Assembly: GCA_026225015.1 (NCBI GenBank)
Contig: JAMFRY010000170.1
Coordinates: 1 to 5,504, forward strand
Direction: 5' to 3'
Source: Alphaproteobacteria bacterium
GTDB taxonomy: Bacteria; Pseudomonadota; Alphaproteobacteria; Acetobacterales; Acetobacteraceae
DNA: 5,504 nucleotides
Under the pieces are notes generated by a model. That model saw only the letters and a list, made by a program, of their open reading frames with translations. It was not told the DNA's origin and searched no databases. This document shows, piece by piece, positions 1-5,504 of the stretch (its first letter is position 1; each line of letters starts with the position of its first letter). The position numbers and the translations under genes were made by a program.

Positions 1-311
1 CAAAGCGACTGGCTTTCGCAGCCCATGGCGCCGTCAACGCAGGAGGTGAGCGCGATCGGCCCGTCAATGGCGACGATCACCTCCGCCACCGGAATTTGCC
101 CTAACGGCCTGGCCAGCCGATAGCCGCCATGCGCGCCGCGATGCGAGACCACGAGCCCGCAATTGGTCAGCGCCTTCAACACCTTGGCCACGGTCGGCTC
201 CGGAACGCCGATAGCGGCGGCGATGCCGGGCGTGGTTTCCATGCCATCGGCGCGGCCCAGCCGTACCAGCGCCACCACGGCATAGTCCGTTAAACGGGAT
301 AGTCTCAGCAT
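1..311 (-). CDS. SUF-type Rrf2/IscR-like Fe-S assembly regulator (N-terminal part, cut by window edge)
   Basis: My own translation of the minus strand from the ATG at 311-309 gives 103 open codons to the left edge; the last two bases, TG, fit a Cys. The protein opens MLRLSRLTDYAVVALVRLG, the typical start of SUF-system Rrf2 regulators. A winged helix-turn-helix covers about residues 25-75: GIAAAIGVPEPTVAKVL, then the wing SHRGAHGGYRLAR. The Fe-S ligand region follows, with C91, C98 and a probable C104 just past the edge; E. coli IscR uses C92, C98 and C104. Members of this family bind a [2Fe-2S] cluster and tune transcription of Fe-S assembly genes, usually including their own operon, so suf genes are expected to the left (inference). 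A GGAAG ribosome-binding site lies 4 nt before the ATG. I give no symbol because usage (iscR, sufR, rrf2) varies. The C-terminal third is missing only because of the window edge. Confidence 0.88.
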   Translation of the reverse strand, partial: MLRLSRLTDYAVVALVRLGRADGMETTPGIAAAIGVPEPTVAKVLKALTNCGLVVSHRGAHGGYRLARPLGQIPVAEVIVAIDGPIALTSCVDGAMGCESQSL

Positions 312-324
312 TTGGCTTCCATTG

Positions 325-341
325 AGGACCACAATAGTCCT
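325..341. promoter_or_regulatory. Candidate operator of the Rrf2/IscR-like regulator (interrupted palindrome)
   Basis: AGGACCACAATAGTCCT is a 17-bp interrupted palindrome: arms AGGAC and GTCCT pair perfectly, and A331/T335 also pair. Its inner 13 bases (327-339) match the E. coli IscR type 1 core GACTRWWWYAGTC at 11 of 13 positions by eye. The outer flanks do not match the E. coli consensus but are symmetric with each other. The site starts 13 bp upstream of the regulator's ATG. On the regulator's strand it contains a -10-like TATTGT (336-331), so bound protein would block transcription. Autoregulation is an inference from position and symmetry; the divergent Nudix gene could also be affected. 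Confidence 0.55.
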
Positions 342-401
342 GATTACCAGATGGGCCATAGACCGGACCTCGTCAACCCTTTTATGCAAGGTCAACGAGC
401 T

Positions 402-405
402 GGAG
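402..405 (+). promoter_or_regulatory. Ribosome-binding site that sets the Nudix start
   Basis: GGAG lies 8 nt before the ATG at 414. The in-frame alternatives (TTG 312, ATG 351, ATG 384) have no comparable site, and the residues they would add do not look like a conserved domain. This supports the 414 start. Confidence 0.7.
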
Positions 406-413
406 AAATCACC

Positions 414-992
414 ATGATACGCGACGCCGCAACCCTGATTTTGTTCAAGGAGGAGCCGGAATTGCGCGTGCTGATGGGCCTGCGCAATGCTGGCCATAAA
501 TTTCTGCCCAACAAAATGGTGTTTCCCGGCGGCCGCGTGGACGAGGCGGATTTTACCGTGAAAACCGCCGCGCCCCTGCCCAATGCCGCGATGGCCCGGC
601 TGCGGCTTGGCGCCTCGGCGGAGCTGGCTGCGGCGTTGGCCCATGCCGCCGCGCGGGAGTTGCAAGAGGAATCGGGGCTAAGCCTGGGCGAGCCGCCGGA
701 TCTCTCCGGTTTGGACTATCTTTGCCGGGCGGAAACCCCGGCAGGCGCGCCGATCCGCTTCAATGCGAGGTTTTTCGTCGGCCCTGCCAGCCTCGCTCGC
801 GGCACGCTTGGCGGAACCGGCGAGTTGGAAGCGCTGGACTGGTATGCGCTGGAGCCTCTGCTGCAACTGGAACTCCCCATCGTCACCCGCAAAGTGCTGG
901 TGCAGTTGCAACTCTGGCGGGCCTTGAGCGAAGCGGAACGCGCCGAGCGGAAAGGGTTGGTGTATCGCAACCCGGATTGGTTCGCGGAATAG
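414..992 (+). CDS. Nudix hydrolase with a split Nudix box (NUDT19-like)
   Basis: The 192-residue protein opens MIRDAATLILFKEEPELRVLMGLR, the first strands of a Nudix fold. The Nudix box is split: its GG(R) part is at residues 38-41 (PGGR), and REUxEExGU is at 81-89 (RELQEESGL), with R81, E82, E85 and E86 as the expected metal-binding set. The two halves are about 27 residues further apart than in the canonical GX5EX7REUXEEXGU box. An Ala-rich segment (about 47-80) fills the gap. NUDT19-type acyl-CoA diphosphatases carry a comparable insertion, so a CoA-ester or other nucleoside-diphosphate substrate is possible, but the sequence does not fix it. No signal peptide or membrane segment is seen, so it is probably cytosolic. 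It is divergent from the Rrf2 regulator and convergent with the HAD gene, so it appears to be transcribed alone. The family is secure; the substrate is not. Confidence 0.88.
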   Translation: MIRDAATLILFKEEPELRVLMGLRNAGHKFLPNKMVFPGGRVDEADFTVKTAAPLPNAAMARLRLGASAELAAALAHAAARELQEESGLSLGEPPDLSGLDYLCRAETPAGAPIRFNARFFVGPASLARGTLGGTGELEALDWYALEPLLQLELPIVTRKVLVQLQLWRALSEAERAERKGLVYRNPDWFAE

Positions 993-996
993 GCGA

Positions 997-1629
997 CTAC
1001 AACCCGGCAATGAGGGTGGGCAATTCCGCCGCCGAATGCGCCGTATGCGTGCCTTGCGCGATTCCGTAGCCCCAGGCGGCGAAGATCGACGGCACCCCCA
1101 GCCCCCTGGCGGCCGCCATGTCATTCTCATGATCGCCGATCATCACGGCAGCACCGCCGCCGAGTTCTGCGACGGCGCCGGCCAAATGGCGCGGGTCCGG
1201 CTTGCGGAACGGCGTTGAATCGCCGCCGATCAGCACCGGGAAAAATGGCTTGAGCGCGAGCCTCTCCAGAATGATCGCCGCCGCCGAAACCGGCTTGTTG
1301 GTGCAGATGGCGAGCCTGTATCCGCTGCCGGCAAGCTGGATCAGCGCCTCCGTCATGCCGGGATAAACCACGGTCTCCACCGTCGCATTTTCCTCGTAAT
1401 CGGCCAGGAAATCCGCCAGATCGGCCGGCCCCGCCTGTCTGCCATGCGCCGCGAACCCCCGCTCCACCAAAGCCTTGGCGCCGTCTCCGATCATCGAGCG
1501 CAGCGCCTTTCCGTCTAACGCCGGTAGCCTGCGCGCCGCCAGCACCCGGTTCAGCGCGGCGAGAAGATCAGGTGCCGAATCGATCAATGTGCCGTCCAGA
1601 TCGAAAACCAGCGCTGTTTTGCCGCTCAT
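997..1629 (-). CDS. gph: HAD-family phosphatase, probable phosphoglycolate phosphatase
   Basis: The 210-residue protein has all four HAD motifs. Motif I is FDLDGTLIDS with nucleophile D10 and acid/base D12. Motif II is CTNKP with T110. Motif III is FRKPDP with K143. Motif IV is GDHEND with D166 and D170 for Mg2+. Residues about 17-85 form the alpha-helical C1 cap of the Gph/PGMB subclass. Length and the GGDSTPFRKPDP segment fit phosphoglycolate phosphatase, which dephosphorylates 2-phosphoglycolate formed by DNA repair or oxygenase side reactions. HAD specificity is hard to read from sequence, and a general sugar-phosphate or pyrophosphate phosphatase is the alternative. I chose ATG 1629 over the longer in-frame start at 1716 because GGAG sits 6 nt upstream and motif I then falls at the usual residue 10. 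The gene is divergent from glmU (71 bp between starts) and ends 4 bp from the Nudix stop codon. Confidence 0.82.
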   Translation of the reverse strand: MSGKTALVFDLDGTLIDSAPDLLAALNRVLAARRLPALDGKALRSMIGDGAKALVERGFAAHGRQAGPADLADFLADYEENATVETVVYPGMTEALIQLAGSGYRLAICTNKPVSAAAIILERLALKPFFPVLIGGDSTPFRKPDPRHLAGAVAELGGGAAVMIGDHENDMAAARGLGVPSIFAAWGYGIAQGTHTAHSAAELPTLIAGL

Positions 1630-1635
1630 GAAATA

Positions 1636-1639
1636 CTCC
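1636..1639 (-). promoter_or_regulatory. Ribosome-binding site that sets the gph start
   Basis: On the minus strand GGAG is followed by 6 nt and then the ATG at 1629. This favours the 210-residue protein over an extension to 1716, which would overlap the glmU start and add 29 residues unlike any HAD N-terminus. Confidence 0.7.
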
Positions 1640-1664
1640 GACACCCGAATTGAGTTTTGCACCT

Positions 1665-1694
1665 TTGACACGTGCGCATTGGCAGGGCTACCGC
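1665..1694 (+). promoter_or_regulatory. Candidate promoter of glmU-glmS in the gph/glmU divergent gap
   Basis: TTGACA at 1665-1670 is a perfect -35 hexamer on the glmU strand. An 18-bp spacer leads to TACCGC (1689-1694), a poor -10 matching only the first TA. Transcription would then begin close to the ATG at 1701, giving a nearly leaderless glmU message. The only purine-rich, SD-like run here, AGGG (1684-1687), would lie upstream of that start site. The -35 is seen directly; the -10 and start site are inference. Confidence 0.35.
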
Positions 1695-1700
1695 GTGTTG

Positions 1701-2993
1701 ATGGAGAAAGTAGCAATTATACTCGCGGCAGGGTCGGGAACCCGCATGAACTCGGCGCTGCCCAAGGCCGCGCATAAAATTGCCAATACCCCGATCCTCA
1801 CGCATCTGTTGCGCGCGGCGGAAGCGGCGTTCGACCGGATCGTCATCGTGGTGGGCCCCGGCATGGAGGTATTGGCGCCGTTGACCGCTGGCCATGAGGT
1901 GGTGGTGCAGCACGACCGGCTCGGCACCGCGCATGCCGCTTTGCAGGCGGAGCACAAGTTCGGCAACGGGCAAGTCGCCATTCTCTACGCGGATAACCCG
2001 CTGCTCTCCACCGCAACCTTGCAGGAACTGGCGGCGCGGCTGGCGCTGGGCGATGCCGGCCTGGTGCTGCTGGGCAATACCCCGCCGGATGCCCGCAGAT
2101 ATGGCAGGCTGGTCACCGATGGCGATTACGTGACGCGAATCGTGGAATATGAAGATGCCAGCGAGGCCGAGCGGGCAATCGCGTTCTGCAATAGCGGCGG
2201 GCTGATGGCAAACGCGCTGGATATGCGTTGCTGGCTGAGAGCAGTGAAACCGTTCAACAAAAAGGGCGAATACTACCTCACCGATACCGTCGAAATCGCC
2301 CGCGCCGAAGGCAAGCGCGTCGCCGCCATTGAAGCGCCGTTCGAGGAGTGTTTGGGCATTAATTCCCGCGCCGAGCTGGCGGTCGCCGAGGGGGTGGTGC
2401 AGAACCGGCTGCGGCAGGAAGCGATGGCGCAAGGTGTGGCGATGCTGGCGCCGGAGACGGTTTTTCTCTCCGCCGATACAATTCTGGCGCCCGATGTCAC
2501 CATAGGCCCCTATGTCGTGTTCGGCCCCGGCGTCTGCGTTGCCGCCGGCGTGGAAATCAAGGCGTTCTCGCATCTCGAAGGCTGCACTTTGCGCGAAGGC
2601 GCCGTCATCGGCCCTTATGCAAGGCTGCGGCCCGGCGCGGATATCGGTGTTGCCGCCCATATCGGCAACTTCGTGGAAATCAAGGAGACAAAAATCGGCT
2701 TCGGGGCCAAGATCAATCATCTCTCCTATATCGGTGATGCCGAGGTCGGCGCCCACACGAATATCGGCGCCGGAACAATTACCTGTAATTACGATGGAAC
2801 AATGAAGCACAAGACCAAAATCGGCGAGCGCGTTTTTGTCGGCTCCGATGTCGCCCTGGTGGCGCCGGTGACGATCGGGGATAACGCCTTGCTTGCCGCC
2901 GGTTCGGTCATCACCGAGGATGTTGAAGCCAACGCGATGGCAATCGCCCGTGGCCGGCAAGTAAATAAACCTGGCCGTGGGAGCACCAAATAA
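1701..2993 (+). CDS. glmU: Bifunctional N-acetylglucosamine-1-P uridylyltransferase / glucosamine-1-P acetyltransferase
   Basis: GlmU makes UDP-GlcNAc in the cytosol in two steps: acetyl-CoA-dependent N-acetylation of glucosamine-1-P, then uridylyl transfer from UTP. The 430-residue protein has both halves. The pyrophosphorylase domain (about 1-225) shows LAAGSGTRM (8-16), K22 in LPK, LGTAHA (74-79), Mg-ligand candidate D98 in YADNPL, E150, N164 in FCNSGG, and N221. The C-terminal left-handed beta-helix (about 245-425) is built of hexapeptide repeats and keeps the acetyltransferase signature YARLRPGA (306-313), catalytic H340 in INHLSYIGDAEVG, and NIGAGTITCNYDG (354-366). Length is slightly below E. 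coli's 456. I use ATG 1701, which gives MEKVAIILAAG. In-frame GTG 1695 and TTG 1698 would add one or two residues, and the weak SD AGGG (1684-1687) is actually better spaced for GTG 1695 (7 nt) than for ATG 1701 (13 nt). glmS follows with a one-base overlap. Confidence 0.97.
   Translation: MEKVAIILAAGSGTRMNSALPKAAHKIANTPILTHLLRAAEAAFDRIVIVVGPGMEVLAPLTAGHEVVVQHDRLGTAHAALQAEHKFGNGQVAILYADNPLLSTATLQELAARLALGDAGLVLLGNTPPDARRYGRLVTDGDYVTRIVEYEDASEAERAIAFCNSGGLMANALDMRCWLRAVKPFNKKGEYYLTDTVEIARAEGKRVAAIEAPFEECLGINSRAELAVAEGVVQNRLRQEAMAQGVAMLAPETVFLSADTILAPDVTIGPYVVFGPGVCVAAGVEIKAFSHLEGCTLREGAVIGPYARLRPGADIGVAAHIGNFVEIKETKIGFGAKINHLSYIGDAEVGAHTNIGAGTITCNYDGTMKHKTKIGERVFVGSDVALVAPVTIGDNALLAAGSVITEDVEANAMAIARGRQVNKPGRGSTK
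2979..2983 (+). promoter_or_regulatory. glmS ribosome-binding site inside the end of glmU
   Basis: GGGAG ends 9 nt before the glmS ATG and lies within the last codons of glmU. Together with the TAATG stop/start overlap at 2991-2995, it suggests translational coupling of the two genes. Confidence 0.65.
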
Positions 2994-4816
2994 TGTGCGG
3001 CATTGTTGGCGTTATCGGCAGGGAACAGGCCGCACCTTTGCTGCTCGACGGCCTGCGCCGCCTGGAATATCGCGGCTATGACAGCGCCGGCATTGCCACG
3101 CTGGTCAATGGCTATATCGAGCGCCGCCGCGCCGAAGGCAAGCTGGTGAACCTGGCCGCTTCCCTCGCCGTGGAGCCGCTGGCGGGCACTATCGGCATCG
3201 GCCATACGCGCTGGGCCACCCATGGCGCGCCAACGGAGACGAACGCGCATCCGCACGGCACCGCGCGGGTCGCCGTGGTGCATAACGGCATCATTGAAAA
3301 CCACGCCGAGCTGCGCGCCGAGCTGGAAGCCAAGGGGCAGATTTTCGCAACCGAAACCGATACCGAAACGGTCGCGCAATTGGTGGATCTGAACCTGCAA
3401 ACCGGCATGGCGCCGATCGAGGCCGCCGCTGCCGCCTTTGCCCGGCTGGAAGGCGCCTATGCGCTGGCCTTGATTTTCGCCGGCCATCCGGAGCTGATCA
3501 TCGGCGCCCAGCGCGGCGCGCCGCTCGCCATCGGTTTTGGGGATGCGGAAATGTATCTGGGCTCGGATGGCACCGTGCTGGCGCCGCTGACCCGGCGCAT
3601 CGCCTATCTGCAGGATGGCGACTGGGTGGTGCTGACCCGGCAGAACGCGCAATTCTTCGACCATACCAATCAGCTTGTGAATCGGGAAATCCGCCTGACG
3701 AATCTGACCGGCGCTACCATCGGCAAGGGCAATTACCGGCATTTCATGGAAAAGGAGCTGCACGAGCATCCCGTGGTGATCGGCGATGTGCTGCACCGGA
3801 TGATCGATGCCGGGAGCAAAATGCCGGTATTGCCGGCATTTCCCTTTGCGCTCTCTAAAATTTCCCGCATCACCATCAGCGCCTGCGGCTCGGCCTATTA
3901 TGCCGGGTTGGCGGGGCGCTTCTGGCTGGAGAGCCTCGCCGGCATTCCAACCGATGCCGATGTGGCCAGCGAATTTCGCTACCGCGCGCCGCCTTTGGAT
4001 GTGCTTGGCCTGGGCTTGCTGGTCAACCAGTCCGGCGAGACGGCCGATACGCTGGCGGCTTTGCGCTACATGAAATCGCGCAAGCAGAGCGTGCTCTCGA
4101 TCCTGAATGTGCCGGAGAGCAGCATGGCGCGCGAGAGCGACGCGGTGCTGGAGACCATTGCGGGACCGGAAATCGGCGTGGCCAGCACCAAAGCCTTTAC
4201 CGCCCAACTCACCGTGCTCGCCGCTTTCGCTTTGGGCATTGCCCGTGCGCGCGGCCACCTGCCAGATAGCGAGATCGCCAGGCTGACGGATGCGCTGCTG
4301 GAAATTCCCGCCAAGGCCGCCGAAATCCTGGCCAACGACGCGCCGATCCGCGCGCTTGCCGAACGCATCAAAGAGGCGCGCGATGTGCTCTATCTCGGCC
4401 GCGGCGTCTGTTTTCCCATCGCGCTGGAAGGGGCGCTGAAATTGAAGGAAACCAGCTACATCCATGCCGAGGGCTATGCCTCCGGCGAGCTGAAGCACGG
4501 CCCGATCGCGCTGATCGACAAGGCGATGCCGGTGATCGCCATCATCCCTTCAGGCCCGCTATTTGAAAAAACCGCCTCCAATTTGCAGGAGGCCGCGGCG
4601 CGGGGCGGCCAGATCATCGTGTTCAGCGATGCCGAGGGTGCGGCAAAACTTGAGAGAATCGCCACGCAGACCATCATCGTTCCGAAAGTAGATCCATTCG
4701 CAGCACCCATCCTGCATGCGATCCCGGTACAGATGCTGGCCTATCATGTCGCCATCCTGAAAGGCACGGATGTGGACCAGCCGCGGAATCTGGCAAAATC
4801 TGTTACGGTGGAGTAA
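2993..4816 (+). CDS. glmS: Glutamine--fructose-6-phosphate aminotransferase (isomerizing)
   Basis: GlmS converts fructose-6-P and glutamine to glucosamine-6-P and glutamate, the committed step of the hexosamine pathway. At 607 residues it matches the usual length (E. coli 609). The N-terminal class II glutaminase domain (about 2-240) begins MCGIVGVIG with catalytic C2, exposed after Met removal, and shows GHTRWATHG (70-78), HNGIIENH (97-104) and D123 in ETDTE. Two SIS domains follow: SIS1 with SACGSAYYAG (296-305) and NQSGETADT (345-353), SIS2 with LEGALKLKETSYIHAEGY (478-495), catalytic E486, and H502 in ELKHGP. The C-terminal tail ends DQPRNLAKSVTVE with K602, the expected fructose-6-P Schiff-base lysine. 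One oddity: N345 stands where the usual SQSGETADT motif has its first Ser. The start is fixed by Cys2 and by GGGAG 9 nt upstream. The gene is cotranscribed with glmU. The gap before it is too short for a glmS ribozyme. Confidence 0.98.
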   Translation: MCGIVGVIGREQAAPLLLDGLRRLEYRGYDSAGIATLVNGYIERRRAEGKLVNLAASLAVEPLAGTIGIGHTRWATHGAPTETNAHPHGTARVAVVHNGIIENHAELRAELEAKGQIFATETDTETVAQLVDLNLQTGMAPIEAAAAAFARLEGAYALALIFAGHPELIIGAQRGAPLAIGFGDAEMYLGSDGTVLAPLTRRIAYLQDGDWVVLTRQNAQFFDHTNQLVNREIRLTNLTGATIGKGNYRHFMEKELHEHPVVIGDVLHRMIDAGSKMPVLPAFPFALSKISRITISACGSAYYAGLAGRFWLESLAGIPTDADVASEFRYRAPPLDVLGLGLLVNQSGETADTLAALRYMKSRKQSVLSILNVPESSMARESDAVLETIAGPEIGVASTKAFTAQLTVLAAFALGIARARGHLPDSEIARLTDALLEIPAKAAEILANDAPIRALAERIKEARDVLYLGRGVCFPIALEGALKLKETSYIHAEGYASGELKHGPIALIDKAMPVIAIIPSGPLFEKTASNLQEAAARGGQIIVFSDAEGAAKLERIATQTIIVPKVDPFAAPILHAIPVQMLAYHVAILKGTDVDQPRNLAKSVTVE

Positions 4817-4828
4817 GCAACTGTCTAA

Positions 4829-4844
4829 CCGGCATGGCTGTCGG
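4829..4844. terminator. Weak hairpin between the convergent glmS and sbcC ends
   Basis: CCGGCA and TGTCGG can pair as a 6-bp stem (one G-T wobble) around a TGGC loop, 12 bp after the glmS stop and just beyond the sbcC stop at 4847. Its location between two convergent genes suits a bidirectional terminator, but neither strand has a clear T run after the stem, so an intrinsic terminator is only tentative. Confidence 0.3.
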
Positions 4845-4846
4845 GA

Positions 4847-5504
4847 TTACCATGCTGCCACGGAAACGGCGCTTCGGCCGGCACCTAGCATCGTCACCTC
4901 AACTTTAACTGCAATCCGTTCCTTAACCTCCGCGATGTGAGAAATTACGCCAACCTGCCTGCCGGTTGCCTGCAATTGCTCGAGTGCAGAAATCGCCAAA
5001 TGAAGCGAGTCCGGATCGAGCGAACCAAATCCCTCATCGACGAACAACGATTCAACTCTGACCCCTTGCGAGGAAGACATGCTTGCCAACCCAAGCGCGA
5101 GTGCGAGGCTGACAATGAATCTTTCACCGCCGCTGAGATTATGAACTCCCCTAACCTCGTCACCCATATCACGGTCAACAACTTGCAGTGCCATCTCTCC
5201 CACTGGCGCACGCTGGATTTCATATCGTGGGGAGATGTCCGATAGATGTTCGTTCGTCAGTGCGAGAAGGGTATCCAATGTGATGGCTTGGGCAATCTTG
5301 CGAAACTCGTTACCCTCTTTTGATCCGATAAGCTCGTTTAACTGCAACCAAATACGAGAACTGCTTCTGAGCTCCTCAATCTCAGTCGTCAGTTTATCAT
5401 ATCGCCGTCTATTTGCTCCATCCATATAAGTCGCAGAGAGAGCGCCTTGGTATGCAGCCTCAGCGACAGTTATTTTTTCCTGGGTATCTGCGATGAATGG
5501 AGCA
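4847..5504 (-). CDS. sbcC: SbcC nuclease ATPase subunit, C-terminal 218 residues (cut by window edge)
   Basis: The frame is open from the right edge to the TAA at 4849-4847. The internal ATG at 5425 is not the start, since 26 further open codons precede it. This is the C-terminal ATPase lobe of an SMC/Rad50-type protein: the tail of the returning coiled coil, the conserved segment GSKEGNEFRKIAQAITLDTLL, the ABC signature NLSGGE (5123-5140), Walker B SLFVDEGFGSLD with its catalytic Glu at 5035-5033, and the H-loop VISH (about 4937-4948). SbcC pairs with the Mre11-like nuclease SbcD to cleave hairpins and process blocked DNA ends. In many genomes sbcD lies directly upstream, which here would be off the right edge (inference). 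Full-length SbcC is about 1,000 residues, so about four fifths is outside the window. G+C is about 50%, clearly below glmS, and the gene is convergent with glmS. The fold is certain; SbcC over other Rad50-like ATPases is well supported by the VDEGFGSLD and LSGGERF context. Confidence 0.9.
   Translation of the reverse strand, partial: APFIADTQEKITVAEAAYQGALSATYMDGANRRRYDKLTTEIEELRSSSRIWLQLNELIGSKEGNEFRKIAQAITLDTLLALTNEHLSDISPRYEIQRAPVGEMALQVVDRDMGDEVRGVHNLSGGERFIVSLALALGLASMSSSQGVRVESLFVDEGFGSLDPDSLHLAISALEQLQATGRQVGVISHIAEVKERIAVKVEVTMLGAGRSAVSVAAW

Noticed and set aside
312..413. N-terminal extension of the Nudix protein from TTG 312
   Set aside because: It would run through the candidate operator, lacks a ribosome-binding site, and adds residues unlike a Nudix domain; ATG 414 has GGAG 8 nt upstream.
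678..1130. Arg/Pro-rich frame opposite the Nudix and gph ends
   Set aside because: It overlaps two genes with clear motifs and its composition is that of a shadow frame.
1669..1674. CACGTG palindrome in the gph/glmU gap
   Set aside because: A six-base palindrome is too short to support an operator; it arises from overlap with the TTGACA element.
1650..1700. glmU start at TTG 1650
   Set aside because: The 17 extra residues are unlike GlmU N-termini and cross the likely promoter.
1630..1716. N-terminal extension of Gph to 1716
   Set aside because: It would overlap the glmU start and displace HAD motif I; ATG 1629 has a good ribosome-binding site.
1626..2960. 444-codon open frame antisense to glmU
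   Set aside because: It lies wholly opposite a certain glmU, is rich in His, Gly, Arg and Gln typical of antisense GC-rich frames, and has no recognisable domain.
2960..2995. glmS ribozyme or riboswitch before glmS
   Set aside because: glmS overlaps glmU by one base, so there is no leader to hold one, and the class is known mainly from Gram-positive bacteria.
2789..4498. 569-codon open frame antisense to glmS
   Set aside because: Same reasoning: a shadow of glmS codon bias, low-complexity composition, no motif.
5423..5425. ATG as the start of a short SbcC-like protein
   Set aside because: The frame stays open to the window edge and the upstream residues continue the coiled-coil tail, so this is an internal Met.
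1..5504. CRISPR array, tRNA, insertion sequence or new defence system
   Set aside because: No regularly spaced repeats, cloverleaf, transposase or terminal repeats were seen; every long gene belongs to a known family, and SbcC alone is standard DNA repair.

Overview
The window is about 5.5 kb of dense, mostly housekeeping bacterial chromosome. Hand counts on several lines give roughly 60-70% G+C over most of it. Two things point to an alphaproteobacterium, most likely Acetobacteraceae/Rhodospirillales-like: the SUF-type Rrf2 regulator starting MLRLSRLTDYAVVAL, and the style of GlmU and GlmS. This placement rests on recalled family resemblance, not on a search.

Layout, left to right. (1) 1-311, minus strand: the first 103 codons of an IscR-like Rrf2 regulator of Fe-S cluster assembly (SUF type), cut by the left edge. 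(2) 312-413: a divergent intergenic region with a 17-bp interrupted palindrome close to the IscR type 1 operator core, probably the regulator's own operator. (3) 414-992, plus strand: a Nudix hydrolase whose Nudix box is split by an insertion, as in NUDT19-like enzymes. (4) 997-1629, minus strand: a HAD phosphatase of phosphoglycolate phosphatase type (gph), ending tail-to-tail 4 bp from the Nudix gene. (5) 1630-1700: a 71-bp divergent promoter region with a consensus TTGACA. (6) 1701-2993 glmU and 2993-4816 glmS, plus strand, overlapping by one base (TAATG). (7) 4817-4846: a 30-bp gap with a weak hairpin. (8) 4847-5504, minus strand: the C-terminal 218 residues of the SbcC nuclease ATPase, running off the right edge. 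Its G+C is visibly lower (about 50%).

How the genes work together. GlmS and GlmU are the first and the last two steps of UDP-N-acetylglucosamine synthesis (fructose-6-P to glucosamine-6-P; then acetylation and uridylylation of glucosamine-1-P), which feeds peptidoglycan and lipopolysaccharide. The mutase GlmM that links them is not in the window. Gph, the Nudix enzyme and SbcC are stand-alone metabolite-repair or DNA-repair functions. The regulator most likely belongs to a suf operon lying off the left edge, and sbcD may lie off the right edge.

I found no CRISPR array, tRNA, mobile element or novel multi-gene system. The items most worth a second look are the candidate Fe-S regulator operator, a Ser-to-Asn change in the GlmS phosphate-binding loop, the split Nudix box, and the composition drop at sbcC.
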